DNA of 64,000 nt, from positions 1 to 64,000 of the forward strand of contig NZ_LDWR01000063.1 of assembly GCF_001039005.1 (NCBI RefSeq). The letters are read 5' to 3'. How positions within the stretch are numbered: position 1 is the first letter of the stretch; each line of letters begins with the position of its first letter. Made by a program: the position numbers and the translations under genes. Origin of the DNA: Burkholderia cepacia. GTDB lineage: Bacteria; Pseudomonadota; Gammaproteobacteria; Burkholderiales; Burkholderiaceae. Positions 42,771 through 52,278 of this stretch are shown piece by piece. The notes beneath the pieces were generated by a model. That model saw only the letters and a list, made by a program, of their open reading frames with translations, ran no database searches and was not told where the DNA came from.

Positions 42771-45700
42771 ATGACAAACGAATCCTTGCCGATCCGCGCG
42801 ACTTCCGCGCAGTACGGAATCTGGGTCGCGCAACAGGTCGATTCCGACGATCCGGGCTATCTGACGGCCGAGACCGTCGAGCTCGACGGCGCGCTCGACG
42901 TCGCCGCGCTGACCGACAGCGTCGAGGCCGTGCTCGATCACGCCGACGCGCTGCACATGCGGTTCGCATGGCAGGACGATGCGCTGTGGCAGGCGCGCCG
43001 GACGCCGCGCACGCGGCTGCCGCTCGTCGACCTGTCGGCGCAAGCCGATCCCGTGCAGGCGGCGCATGCGTGGATGAAGGCGTCGCTGTCGATCTGCTGC
43101 GACGTGACCGCCGATCCGCTGTACCGCACCGCGCTGCTGCGGCTGTCACCGACCCGGCACTGGTGGTACCTGCAGGTGCATCACATCGCGCTCGACGGCT
43201 TCGGCTACGGGCTGCTGCAGCAGGCCGTGGCCGCCCGCTACAACGCACGTGTCGGCGGCGGGCCGCTGCCGGTGCTGCCCGACTGGCGGATCGATCGCGT
43301 GGTGGAGGCCGAGGCGCGTTATCGCGCCGACGGCGGCTTCGATGCCGATCGCGCGTTCTGGCGCGCGCATCTGCGCGACGTGCCCGCGCCGCTCGCCCTC
43401 GCGCCGAAGCAGGACATCGCCCCCGACGCGTGGCGCGCGACGCGCGTGCTCGACGCCGAACGCGTGCGCGCGCTGCGCGCGGCCGCCGAGCGGGTCGACG
43501 TCGACTGGAATGCGTGGCTGCTGTGCGCGGTCGGCATCTGGCTCGCGAAGCAGGGCGGCCAGTGCGACCTGACGCTCGGGCTGCCGGTGATGAACCGGCT
43601 CGGCACGCCGGCGCTCGGCGTGCCGTGCATGGCGATGAACATCGTGCCGCTGCGCATGCATGTCGACGCCGAGCGCTCGCCGCGTGCGCTTGCGCGCGAA
43701 TGCGCGGCGCGCCTGCGCGCGATCCGGCCGCACCTGTATTACCGGTACGGCTGGATTCGCGGCGATCTCGGGCTGCTGGAGCGCAACGCGTTCCTGTTCA
43801 ACCAGGCCGTCAACGTGATGCCGTTCGAACGGCAGGTCGCATTCCACGGGCTCGCGAGCGACACCCGTGCGGTGAGCGGCGGCCCGGTGAAGGATCTGAA
43901 CGTGACGCTCGCCGTGCGCGGCGGCGCGTGGCATCTGACGCTGGAAGCCAACCCGAACGCGTACGACGAAGCCGTGCTCGCCGCGCATGCGTGCGACCTT
44001 GCCGCATGGCTCGACGCATTTGCCGAACAGGCGCCGGACGCGCCGGTGAGCGCGCTGCTCGACGGGATGCCCGCGCCGTCGATCGTGCGCGGCGCGCCGC
44101 TCGCCGGGCCGTACGACGACGTGCTCGCGCGGATCGAACGCATCGCGCGCGACGCGCCGGCGCATCCGGCTATCGAGGCCGGCGACTGGCGCATCGACTA
44201 CCGCGCGCTGCTTGCCGATGCCGATGCGCTCGCGACGGAACTCGAACGACGGGGTGTGGCGCGCGCTGCACGCGTCGCGATCGCCGCGCCGCGCGCGCCC
44301 GACGTGATCGCGGCGATGCTGGCCGTCCTGAAGGTCGGCGCGACGATCGTGCCGATCGATCCGGACGGACCGCCGCAGCGCGTCGCGGCGATGCTGGCCG
44401 ATGCGGCGCCCGCGCTGGTGATCACACGCGACGCGTATCGCGAATGTGCGGGCGGCCTGCCGGTGCTCGATCTGGATGCGGCGCGTGTGTCGTCGCCGCG
44501 CGACGTGGCGTGCGCGGCGCCCGATGCGGCACAGCCCGCGTACCTCCTGTACACGTCGGGATCGACCGGCCAGCCGAACGGCGTGCTGGTCGGGCGCGGC
44601 GCGCTCGCGCATTTCGTCGCGAGCACGCGCGACCTGTATCGCATCGGTCCGAGCGACCGGGTGCTGCAGTTCGCGCCGCTGCATTTCGATGCGAGCTTCG
44701 AGGAGATCTTCGCGACGCTTTGCAACGGCGCGACGCTCGTGCTGCGCGACGACGCGATGCTCGACTCGATCGACGCGTTCACGGCCGAGGTCGAGCGCCG
44801 CCGCATCACGGTGCTCGACCTGCCGACCGCCTACTGGCACGTGCTCGCCCATGCACTGGACGCGCGCCATGCGCAGCGCCTTGCCGGCGTGCGTCTGACG
44901 ATCATCGGCGGCGAGGCCGCGTTGCCGGAGCGGATCCGGCGCTGGCACGCGCACCTGCCGCATCGGGCGCTGCTGAACACCTACGGGCCGACCGAAGCGA
45001 CGATCATCGCGACGGCCGCCTGCGTGAGCGGTCCCGGCGCGGTCTGGCGCGACGGCGAGCCGGTACCGATCGGCACGCCACGCGCGGGTGTCGACGCGCA
45101 AGTGGTCGACGAGCGGCTGTATCCGGTGGCCGAGGGCCGCACGGGCGAGCTGGTGCTGTGCGGCGACGCGCTGGCGCTCGGCTACCCGGGCAATGCGGCG
45201 CTGACGTCCGAGCGCTTCGTCACGCTGCCGGGGAGCGGCGCGCGCGCGTACCGGACCGGCGATCTCGCCACCGTGCGCGACGGCCGGCTGGTGTTCGACG
45301 GCCGGATCGACCACGAGGTGAAGATCAGTGGCGTGCGCATCGATCCGCGCGAGATCGAGGACTGGCTGCTGCGCACGCCGGACGTGCGCGAGGCGGCGGT
45401 CGTCGCGTTGCGCGGCGACGCCGACGTGACGACGCTCGCGGCGTTCGTCGTCGGGGTGGACGAAACGACCGCGCTGTGTGCGCGGCTCGCCGACGCGCTA
45501 CCGGCCGCGGCGATTCCCGACGCGTGGCACGTGCTCGAACGGCTGCCGCGCAACGTCAACGGCAAGACTGATCGCAACGCGTTGCGGCAGCGCGCGATGG
45601 CGGCCCGCATCGGCGTGGACGACGATCCGCGCGCCGACGCGCTCGAACGGCAGGTGACGCACGCGTGGCGCAGCGTGCTCGGCGGCGTCGCGCTGACGCC

Positions 45701-46685
45701 GGATTCGAATTTCTTCGACATCGGTGGCAAGTCGTTGCAGGCGATCCAGGTGAGCGCGCGGCTGGCGACCGCGCTCGGCCGCGACGTGCCGGTATCGATG
45801 CTGTTCCGCCATGCGACGGTCGCGGCGCTGGCGGCTGCACTGCGCACGCCGCTGCCGTACCGGCCGCGCGCGGAGCGCGACGCGTTCGCCCCGCATCTTG
45901 CGATCCAGACGGCGGGAGGCGCCGCGCAGCGGCTCATCTGCATCCATCCGGCCGACGGCCTCGCGTGGAGCTACCTGCGGCTTGCCGCGTACCTGCCCGA
46001 CACGACGGTCGACGGGCTGCAACTGTCGGTCGGCGACACGAACGGCGCGGCCGATTTCGACGCGCTCGTCGACACCTATGTGCGGCGCGTTCGGGCACTG
46101 CAGCCGGACGGTCCGTACCACCTGCTCGGCTGGTCGCTGGGCGGCGCGCTCGCGTACGCGGTCGCGGCGGCCCTCGAACGTATCGGCGCGCCGGTGGGCG
46201 TGCTCGCACTGATGGACAGCTATCCGTCGTCCGCGTGGATGGCACAGCCGCAGCCGGAGGCGGGCGACGCGCTGCGGATCCTGCTGACGGTGAACGGCGA
46301 TTTCGACACGGCGGCGTTGTCCGACGCATTGCTGCGGCAACGCCTGCTGCGCGCGAACAGCCCGTTCGCAGCGCTCGGCGGCGCGGGGCTCGACGCGCTG
46401 GTCGACGCGACGCTGCGGCAGATGCGCCAGTTCCGCGCCGCGCCGACCCCGCATTACGGCGGCGAACTGCTGCTGTTCAACGCAACCCGCAAGCGGCCCG
46501 GCACGCCGGCGCCCGACAGCTGGGCCGCGCACCGGCCGGCGGCGTTGCCGACCTGCGTGGCGCTCGACTGCTCGCACGACGGGATGTCCGATCCCGAACC
46601 GATGGCGGCGATCGGCGCCGCGCTGACCGAACGGCTCGCCGCATGGGCCGACATGGAAACCATTACGAGGAACTTGAATCGATGA
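42771..46685 (+). CDS. Siderophore NRPS, condensation-adenylation-carrier-thioesterase (EntF-like layout, not serine-specific)
   Basis: A 1304-residue single-module NRPS. The C domain (~1-430) has the HHIALDG catalytic histidines near residue 137. The A domain (~460-950) has LLYTSGSTGQPNGVLV and NTYGPTEATI; by alignment to the phenylalanine-activating GrsA its pocket reads D-A-E-D-I-G-T-I-I-K. The carrier Ser is in FFDIGGKSLQ (about 988), and the thioesterase nucleophile in GWSLGG (about 1121). From memory this pocket resembles lysine-type codes and not the EntF serine code that starts D-V-W. EntB would donate DHB. Iterative acylation of both lysine amines is inferred. Confidence 0.9.
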   Translation: MTNESLPIRATSAQYGIWVAQQVDSDDPGYLTAETVELDGALDVAALTDSVEAVLDHADALHMRFAWQDDALWQARRTPRTRLPLVDLSAQADPVQAAHAWMKASLSICCDVTADPLYRTALLRLSPTRHWWYLQVHHIALDGFGYGLLQQAVAARYNARVGGGPLPVLPDWRIDRVVEAEARYRADGGFDADRAFWRAHLRDVPAPLALAPKQDIAPDAWRATRVLDAERVRALRAAAERVDVDWNAWLLCAVGIWLAKQGGQCDLTLGLPVMNRLGTPALGVPCMAMNIVPLRMHVDAERSPRALARECAARLRAIRPHLYYRYGWIRGDLGLLERNAFLFNQAVNVMPFERQVAFHGLASDTRAVSGGPVKDLNVTLAVRGGAWHLTLEANPNAYDEAVLAAHACDLAAWLDAFAEQAPDAPVSALLDGMPAPSIVRGAPLAGPYDDVLARIERIARDAPAHPAIEAGDWRIDYRALLADADALATELERRGVARAARVAIAAPRAPDVIAAMLAVLKVGATIVPIDPDGPPQRVAAMLADAAPALVITRDAYRECAGGLPVLDLDAARVSSPRDVACAAPDAAQPAYLLYTSGSTGQPNGVLVGRGALAHFVASTRDLYRIGPSDRVLQFAPLHFDASFEEIFATLCNGATLVLRDDAMLDSIDAFTAEVERRRITVLDLPTAYWHVLAHALDARHAQRLAGVRLTIIGGEAALPERIRRWHAHLPHRALLNTYGPTEATIIATAACVSGPGAVWRDGEPVPIGTPRAGVDAQVVDERLYPVAEGRTGELVLCGDALALGYPGNAALTSERFVTLPGSGARAYRTGDLATVRDGRLVFDGRIDHEVKISGVRIDPREIEDWLLRTPDVREAAVVALRGDADVTTLAAFVVGVDETTALCARLADALPAAAIPDAWHVLERLPRNVNGKTDRNALRQRAMAARIGVDDDPRADALERQVTHAWRSVLGGVALTPDSNFFDIGGKSLQAIQVSARLATALGRDVPVSMLFRHATVAALAAALRTPLPYRPRAERDAFAPHLAIQTAGGAAQRLICIHPADGLAWSYLRLAAYLPDTTVDGLQLSVGDTNGAADFDALVDTYVRRVRALQPDGPYHLLGWSLGGALAYAVAAALERIGAPVGVLALMDSYPSSAWMAQPQPEAGDALRILLTVNGDFDTAALSDALLRQRLLRANSPFAALGGAGLDALVDATLRQMRQFRAAPTPHYGGELLLFNATRKRPGTPAPDSWAAHRPAALPTCVALDCSHDGMSDPEPMAAIGAALTERLAAWADMETITRNLNR

Positions 46686-47476
46686 GCAGGGAAACCGAGA
46701 TGACATTTCCGGCGGGTGTGGCCGTCGTGACCGGCGCGGCGCGCGGGATCGGCGCCGCCGTGGTTCGCGCGCTCGCCGCGCGCGGGGTCGACGTCGCCGC
46801 GTTCGATGCCGACGGCGACGCGCTGGCGCGGGCGACCGAGGATCGCTCGCCCGCGCAGGGTCGCGTTCATCCGTTCGCGGTCGACGTCGCCGACGCGCAC
46901 GCCGTGCGTGCGGCAATCGAGCACGTGGAGGCGACGGTCGGCCCGATCGGCATGCTCGCGAACGTCGCCGGCGTGCTGCGGCTCGCGGCGGCGACGTCGC
47001 TGACCGACGACGACTGGGCGCATTGCTTCGCGGTGAACACGCACGGCGTGTTCCACCTGTCGCGCGCGGTCGCACAGCGCATGATCGAGCGGCGCGCGGG
47101 CAGCATCGTGACCGTCGGGTCGAATGCGGCGCTCGTGCCGCGCACGCAGATGGCCGCCTACGCCGCGTCGAAGGCCGCCGCGCATCAGTTCACGCGCTGC
47201 CTCGGCCTGGAGCTGGCCGGCCACGGCATTCGCTGCAACATCGTCGCGCCGGGTTCGACCGACACGCCGATGCAGCGCCAGCTATGGCGAGGCCCGGAAG
47301 GCCCGGCAGGCGTCATCGCGGGGTCGCTCGAAACCTATCGCACCGGCATCCCGCTCGGACGCATCGCCGCGCCGGACGACGTCGCCGACACCGTGCTGTT
47401 CCTGCTGTCCGACGCCGCGCGCCACGTAACGCTGCACACGCTGTGCGTCGACGGCGGCGCGACGCTCGGCGTGTGA
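46682..47476 (+). CDS. entA: 2,3-Dihydro-2,3-dihydroxybenzoate dehydrogenase
   Basis: A 264-residue short-chain dehydrogenase that oxidises the EntB product to 2,3-DHB with NAD. Motifs are TGAARGIG (residues 17-24), NVAG at 94-97, the Ser in TVGSNAA and the catalytic YAASK (Tyr160, Lys164). Its ATG overlaps the NRPS stop by four bases. The terminal CVDGGATLGV is typical of EntA/DhbA. The gene order entC-E-B-DUF2218-NRPS-entA is unlike E. coli. Confidence 0.93.
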   Translation: MSRETEMTFPAGVAVVTGAARGIGAAVVRALAARGVDVAAFDADGDALARATEDRSPAQGRVHPFAVDVADAHAVRAAIEHVEATVGPIGMLANVAGVLRLAAATSLTDDDWAHCFAVNTHGVFHLSRAVAQRMIERRAGSIVTVGSNAALVPRTQMAAYAASKAAAHQFTRCLGLELAGHGIRCNIVAPGSTDTPMQRQLWRGPEGPAGVIAGSLETYRTGIPLGRIAAPDDVADTVLFLLSDAARHVTLHTLCVDGGATLGV

Positions 47477-47510
47477 CGGCCCGTCTGAATTCCGTCTCCG
47501 GAGCATCTTC

Positions 47511-48614
47511 ATGAAACAGATATCGGCCTGTGCCGAACAAGGCGCGGCAGGCGCATTTGCGTTGCCGCGTCACGAGGAACGGTTGCGCGTCGGTGCACGG
47601 CTGCCCGTACCCGACGCGCTGCGCCACGCGGTGCCGGCGTCGTATGCCGCGCGGGCGACCGTCGACGCGGGGCGCGCGCAGCTGCGCGCGATTCTCGAAC
47701 GGCGCGACACGCGCCGGATCGTCGTCGTCGGACCGTGCTCGATCCACGATCCGGCGGCCGCGCTCGACTACGCGCGCCGTCTCGCCGGTCTTGCGCACGC
47801 GGTGCGCGACGCGCTCTGCGTGGTGATGCGCGTCTACTTCGAGAAGCCGCGGACGACGGTCGGCTGGAAAGGGCTGATCAACGATCCGGGGCTCGACGGC
47901 AGCCATCGCGTCGAGGAGGGGCTGCGCACCGCGCGCCGGCTGCTCGTCGACATCAACGCGCTCGGGCTGCCGGTCGCGACCGAGGTGCTGGACGTCGCGA
48001 CGCCGCACTACCTGTCCGACCTGGTGAGCTGGGCCGCGATCGGGGCGCGCACCACCGAATCGCAAATCCATCGCGAGCTGGCATCGGGGCTTGCGATGCC
48101 CGTCGGTTTCAAGAACGGCACGGATGGCCAGGTCGACATCGCAGCGCACGCGATGCTGGCCAGCATGCGGCCGCACACGTTCATCGGCGTCGATGGTGCC
48201 GGCAGTCCGGCCTTGCTGCACAGCACCGGGAATCCGCACGCGCACCTCGTGCTGCGCGGCGGTCGCCACGGGCCGAACTACGACGCCGCGTCGGTGGCGG
48301 CCGCAGTCGAAACATTGCGCGCGCAACGCCTGACGCCGAACCTGCTGATCGACTGTTCGCATGCGAACTGCGGCAAGCAGGCGATGCGGCAACTGGCGGT
48401 GCTGGACGATGTGGTCGGGCAGATGCGCGCGGGCAACGAAGCGATCCGGGGCGTGATGCTCGAAAGCTTCATCGAGGACGGCGCGCAGCCACTGGGCGGC
48501 GCACTGCGCTACGGCTGCTCGATCACCGATCCGTGCATCGGCTGGGAGGCGACCGAGGACGCGCTGTTGCGCGCCCGCTGCCTGCTGACCGACGACGGTA
48601 CCCATGCGCGCTGA
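47511..48614 (+). CDS. aroG: 3-Deoxy-7-phosphoheptulonate (DAHP) synthase, type I, in the siderophore operon
   Basis: A 367-residue class I DAHP synthase that condenses PEP and erythrose-4-phosphate at the head of the shikimate pathway. AroG-type blocks are VVGPCSIHDPAAALDYA, MRVYFEKPRTTVGWKGLINDP, ARTTESQIHRELASGLAMPVGFKNGTDG and the metal-binding LLIDCSHANCGK...GVMLESF. The gene lies 34 bp after entA and the exporter follows. Co-localisation suggests a dedicated copy that feeds chorismate to 2,3-DHB synthesis under iron limitation. Feedback sensitivity cannot be told from sequence. Confidence 0.92.
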   Translation: MKQISACAEQGAAGAFALPRHEERLRVGARLPVPDALRHAVPASYAARATVDAGRAQLRAILERRDTRRIVVVGPCSIHDPAAALDYARRLAGLAHAVRDALCVVMRVYFEKPRTTVGWKGLINDPGLDGSHRVEEGLRTARRLLVDINALGLPVATEVLDVATPHYLSDLVSWAAIGARTTESQIHRELASGLAMPVGFKNGTDGQVDIAAHAMLASMRPHTFIGVDGAGSPALLHSTGNPHAHLVLRGGRHGPNYDAASVAAAVETLRAQRLTPNLLIDCSHANCGKQAMRQLAVLDDVVGQMRAGNEAIRGVMLESFIEDGAQPLGGALRYGCSITDPCIGWEATEDALLRARCLLTDDGTHAR

Positions 48615-48648
48615 CGCGCGTCGTTTCCCTTTTCTATCGGAACACCTC

Positions 48649-49887
48649 ATGTCGACGACTTCCGCTGAATCCCTGCAAGCGCCGGCCGATGCCGGCGCGT
48701 CCTTGCTGCCGCTGCTGCTCGCGAATTTCGCGATGGTGGCAGGCACCTACGCATTCGTGACGATCGCCGGCCCGATGGCGCGCCGCATGCATCTCGAACC
48801 GCTGCACATCGGCGCGATCATCGGCGTCGTCGGGCTCGTGTGGATGGCTGTCGCGCCTCGCTGGGGGCGCGCGGCGGACACGCGCGGGCGCTTGTCGACG
48901 ATGCGCGCGGCGATCGTCGGGTTCGTCGCGAGTTCGCTGTTGCTGGCCGGCTACGTCGGCTGGGCGTTGCGCGACGGCGGCAGCGCCGTGCCGCCGGTGT
49001 GGGCGGGTGTTGTCGCGCTGCTCGTCACGCGCGCGGCGATGGGCGGTTGTTATGCGGGGCTGCCTGTCGCGGCCACGGCGTGGATCGCGGACCGGACGCC
49101 GGCCACGGGGCGCGCGGCCGCGATCGCGCGATTCGGCGCGGCGGGCGCGATCGGGATGGTGCTCGCGCCGCCGCTCGCGGGCTGGCTGGCCGGGTTCGAC
49201 ATGACACTCGCGCTCGCGGTGTTCGCGCTGCTGCCGCTCGTCGGGCTGGCGGGGCTGCGACGGCTGCGCGCCGACGGCGTGCATGCGGTGCGGCAGGCGC
49301 CGCCCCGGTTGAAGCCGACCGATCCGCGCGTACGCCTGCCGTGGTGCAGCGCGTTCGCGCTGTACAGCGCGGTGATGATCGCGAACAGCGTGCTCGGTTT
49401 TTACGTGATCGACCGGCTGCACGTGCGAACGGGCGACGCGTCGATGGTGGTCGGTTACGCGCTTGGCAGCGCCGGCATCGGGTTGATCGCGACGCAGTCG
49501 CTGGTCGGCCGCCTGCGTGCGGTCGCGCCGCTCCAATGGCTGCGCTGGGGCGCGCTGGCGGGTGGCGCGGGGTTCGTGTCGGCGCTGGCCGCGGAGGCCG
49601 CGCACCCGCTGCTGCTGTGCGTGAGCTACTTCGTGGCGGCGTGCGGGATGGGCGCCGCATTTCCCGCGGTCGCGGCGCTCGCGAGCACGCGCGTCGAACC
49701 GCATGAGCAGGCCGCGTGCGCGGGCGCGATGTCGATGGCGCAAGGGCTCAGCATGGTCGTCGCGCCGCTGGCCGGCACGATGCTGTACGAACTGCATCCG
49801 GCGGCGCCGTTCGTGTCGATCGGCGTGGTGCTCGCGCTCGTATTCGTCGCGACATGCGGCGCCGGGGCACGCGCGCCGGCGGCGTGA
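48649..49887 (+). CDS. MFS transporter, probable siderophore exporter
   Basis: A 412-residue MFS protein with about 12 hydrophobic segments. The loop 2-3 signature is degenerate but visible (VAPRWGRAADTRGRLSTM). ATG 48649 (MSTTSAESLQAP) is used; an upstream in-frame start lies inside the DAHP synthase gene. By analogy with EntS it would export the apo-siderophore through the inner membrane. It is the last gene of the biosynthetic operon, 34 bp after aroG. No periplasmic adaptor is present nearby, so an outer membrane TolC route is supplied elsewhere. Confidence 0.85.
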   Translation: MSTTSAESLQAPADAGASLLPLLLANFAMVAGTYAFVTIAGPMARRMHLEPLHIGAIIGVVGLVWMAVAPRWGRAADTRGRLSTMRAAIVGFVASSLLLAGYVGWALRDGGSAVPPVWAGVVALLVTRAAMGGCYAGLPVAATAWIADRTPATGRAAAIARFGAAGAIGMVLAPPLAGWLAGFDMTLALAVFALLPLVGLAGLRRLRADGVHAVRQAPPRLKPTDPRVRLPWCSAFALYSAVMIANSVLGFYVIDRLHVRTGDASMVVGYALGSAGIGLIATQSLVGRLRAVAPLQWLRWGALAGGAGFVSALAAEAAHPLLLCVSYFVAACGMGAAFPAVAALASTRVEPHEQAACAGAMSMAQGLSMVVAPLAGTMLYELHPAAPFVSIGVVLALVFVATCGAGARAPAA

Positions 49888-49922
49888 CGATTATCGTGAG
49901 CGGTGCGCGAATCGGTCGTCGG

Positions 49923-50480
49923 TTATTCGATCGGCGCAACGACCAGCGGACAGGCGCCGATCGCGCGCAGCCGCGTGCCGGTCCATTCATAGAAGAACCG
50001 GGCGGCCTTCGCGTTGTTGTCGTCGCAGTCGTCGTTGAAGCAGCCCGCGACGATCAGCAGTGCACTGCCGGCGCGGAAATCGACGCGCTCGTCGTCGTTG
50101 CCCATGACGCCCGCGATCGCGTTTACGCCGGGCATCGTGTAGGTCGCGCCCGTGTACTTGTCGACGATCGCGAAATTCCGGCAATCCGTTCCGCAACCCC
50201 AGATCGCGACGCGGTAGTGGCCGGCAAAATTGGCCGGTTGCGTGAATTCGTCGCGAATGACGGTGCGATACAGGCGCGCTTCCCTGGTGGTCAGTCGGGG
50301 CGCCGCGGCCGGCTTGCGCGGCGCGCGTGCGGCGGGTGCCGGATAGCGGTCGAACGAAGGCGACGGGCATGCGGCGGCAGCCGTCGCTGCGGGCGTGGGT
50401 GCCGCATGGGCGGCGCCGGAGCCGGCAAGCAGCGCAGCCGATGCACCGGCGATCAGCAGAAATCGATGGGTGAGCGCCAC
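49923..50480 (-). CDS. Exported protein of unknown function
   Basis: A 185-residue exported protein starting at GTG 50480 (VALTHRFLL), selected because AAGGA precedes it and a signal peptide follows (LLIAGASAALLAGSGAAHAA). The mature domain starts after a Pro/Ala-rich linker and has the block NFAGHYRVAIWGCGTDCRNFAIVD, two more cysteines in GCFNDDCDD, and RFFYEWTG. Similar small periplasmic proteins with the WGCG-x-C pattern occur widely in Proteobacteria but I cannot assign a function. It faces the MFS gene convergently with a 35-bp gap. Confidence 0.75.
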   Translation of the reverse strand: MALTHRFLLIAGASAALLAGSGAAHAAPTPAATAAAACPSPSFDRYPAPAARAPRKPAAAPRLTTREARLYRTVIRDEFTQPANFAGHYRVAIWGCGTDCRNFAIVDKYTGATYTMPGVNAIAGVMGNDDERVDFRAGSALLIVAGCFNDDCDDNNAKAARFFYEWTGTRLRAIGACPLVVAPIE

Positions 50481-50779
50481 GCGTGCATCCTTCAGGTTCG
50501 GGGTGAGATCGGGCCGGATGGTCCGAACGGCCGGCGACGACGATTCTATGACGCTTCGCGTGTGCCGGCGACACGGGATGGCGTTCACGCGAGTGCCTTC
50601 AGTCGCGCATCGAACCGGCCGCGCGTGATACGTCTCCCCGTCAAGCATTGTCAAATCGCGGCGATATATCACGATGCCTGACGTTTCAGGCCGTGCACGA
50701 AGGCTGTCATGTCCGGGTCGATTGAGTATCCTTGAATTCGATTTGCGGTACTCATGCAGTCACAACCGGGAGGCTTCAC

Positions 50780-51259
50780 ATGAATGCACGTCTATACCGC
50801 GCGACCGTTGCCGGCGCGCTGATCGGATTGCTCGCACCGTTTTCGGTGGCCCATGCGCAGCTTGGCGATGTTCTGAAGCAGGTCGGCGGCGGTGGCGATT
50901 CGGGCGGCAGCGCGGGCGGTGTGCTCGGTAACCTGGGCGGCCTCGGCGGCGCACTGACGGGCGGCGGCGGTTCGTCGCTGATGCCGGGCAGCACCGGCAA
51001 CGTCGCGGGCCTGCTGCAGTTCTGCATCCAGAACAACTATCTCGGCGGCGCGTCCGGCGGCGCATCATCGGTGAAGGACGCGCTGATGGGCAAGCTCGGC
51101 GGCAATGCGTCGTCCGACAGCGGCTACACCAGCGGTGCGAGCGGGATCCTCGATGCCGGCAACGGCAGCAAGCTCGACCTGAGCGGCGGCGGCCTGAAGC
51201 AGCAGGTGACCAAGCAGATCTGCGACAAGGTGCTGTCGCAAGGGAAATCGCTGCTGTAA
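50780..51259 (+). CDS. Exported DUF2501 (YjjA-like) protein
   Basis: A 159-residue exported protein. GGGAGG precedes ATG 50780. The signal peptide runs to about AHA|QLGD (residue 26). The mature part is extremely Gly/Ser-rich (residues 30-85) and ends with the DUF2501 block GLLQFCIQNNYLG and LKQQVTKQICDKVLSQGKSLL, with two Cys that may pair. E. coli YjjA is the best-known member; the function is unknown. Stand-alone gene. Confidence 0.85.
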   Translation: MNARLYRATVAGALIGLLAPFSVAHAQLGDVLKQVGGGGDSGGSAGGVLGNLGGLGGALTGGGGSSLMPGSTGNVAGLLQFCIQNNYLGGASGGASSVKDALMGKLGGNASSDSGYTSGASGILDAGNGSKLDLSGGGLKQQVTKQICDKVLSQGKSLL

Positions 51260-51530
51260 ATACGGAGGCGTGCGCCCTGCAACGGGGCGCACGATATCGA
51301 ACGCCGGCGCGACGGATTCGCGGCATGACCGCGTGACTGCCGCCCGCGTATGCATTTCGCCGCAAATGGGGCGCGGCGGATGTCCGGCGCGTTGCGTCGA
51401 CGACCGTCATTCGATCCACCGCTCCATGCAGGGAACGGGTCTGGTCGGGCGCGCCGGTCGTGCCGGCGATTGACGGCGGCAGCCGCTGCGGACTGGCCGG
51501 CCGCCGTTTGTGTACCGCCCATCGCACGCG
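51260..51530. other. 271-bp non-coding gap
   Basis: Between the DUF2501 gene and the convergent small gene at 51531 I see no gene, repeat or T-tailed hairpin. Confidence 0.35.
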
Positions 51531-51896
51531 TCAATCGGCCAGCCGCTTGTCCGCGAGCGCCTTGCAGCAGTCTTCGTATACCCATTGCACGAGTTTCGCC
51601 CGATAGTCGAGATCGTCGGTATCGACGATTTCCTCGACCGCGTCGCGTGCCCACGACGCGTCGACGAACCCGGCATGCCGTTTCGCGATGTCCTGCGCGA
51701 GCGCCGCGAGCTTGGCGACCGCGAGCCAGTCGGCCTGGCGGTGATGGCGATCGAGCCAGCGGTGCGCGGCCTGGACCTGGAACGTGGCGTCCGGCCACGA
51801 TTCGTTGAGGTAAAACGCGCCGAGATTGCCGCAGGTGAGCCAGCAAAGCAGCTCCAGGCGGTCTTGCGAGCCGAGGGTGTGGGATGCGTCGGACAT
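51531..51896 (-). CDS. Small hypothetical protein
   Basis: A 121-residue soluble protein, Trp-rich (CWLTCGNLGAFYLNESWPD, ADWLAVAKLAALAQD, VQWVYEDCC), largely alpha-helical by composition. It starts at ATG 51896 (MSDASHTLGSQ). No family is recognised. The upstream in-frame extension is basic shadow sequence. It may be a real stand-alone gene, since the pattern of synonymous G/C matches other genes. Confidence 0.6.
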   Translation of the reverse strand: MSDASHTLGSQDRLELLCWLTCGNLGAFYLNESWPDATFQVQAAHRWLDRHHRQADWLAVAKLAALAQDIAKRHAGFVDASWARDAVEEIVDTDDLDYRAKLVQWVYEDCCKALADKRLAD

Positions 51897-52175
51897 GGCA
51901 GCGCTCACGAAATGCAAGGATTCCGGGCGGCGCCGGTCGCAATGGGCCGGTGCCGATAATAAAAACATAGCACGATGCGGGCCCGGCCGCGCACCCGGGC
52001 GGATGCTGATGCGGCGGCGGCGAAACGGACGCTGCGCCGGCATTCACGACCGACGGCGCAGCGCGGATGCGGCAGCGGTCGGCGTTCTTTCGAATGGCTG
52101 TCAATCGTCACACCAGTCGGCCGCAACGCTCGTTAGAATGTCGGCTCCCCCGAAGCACGGGATCCGATGCGAAGC

Positions 52176-52278
52176 CTGGAGCAGGTGCTGAAGCACCCGC
52201 TCCAGCCAACTTGAGCGCTAACTTTGGCCGACCGCACAAGGCATGGGACCAGAGTAAGCGCTGAAGCGCTAACTCTGA
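52176..52278 (+). ncRNA. Structured leader or regulatory RNA upstream of the aldehyde dehydrogenase
   Basis: Two strong hairpins lie in tandem before the gene. The first is CTGGAGC-AG-GTGCT-GA-AGCAC-CC-GCTCCAG at 52176-52205. The second is CAGAGT-A-AGCGCT-GA-AGCGCT-A-ACTCTG at 52250-52277, ending 21 bp before the start codon and just ahead of the ribosome site CAGGAG. Both have the same layout, two stem blocks flanking an internal loop with a GA apex, and the word GCGCTAACT occurs twice (52215-52223 and 52266-52274). This could be a cis-regulatory leader. No known riboswitch is recognised. Confidence 0.5.
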
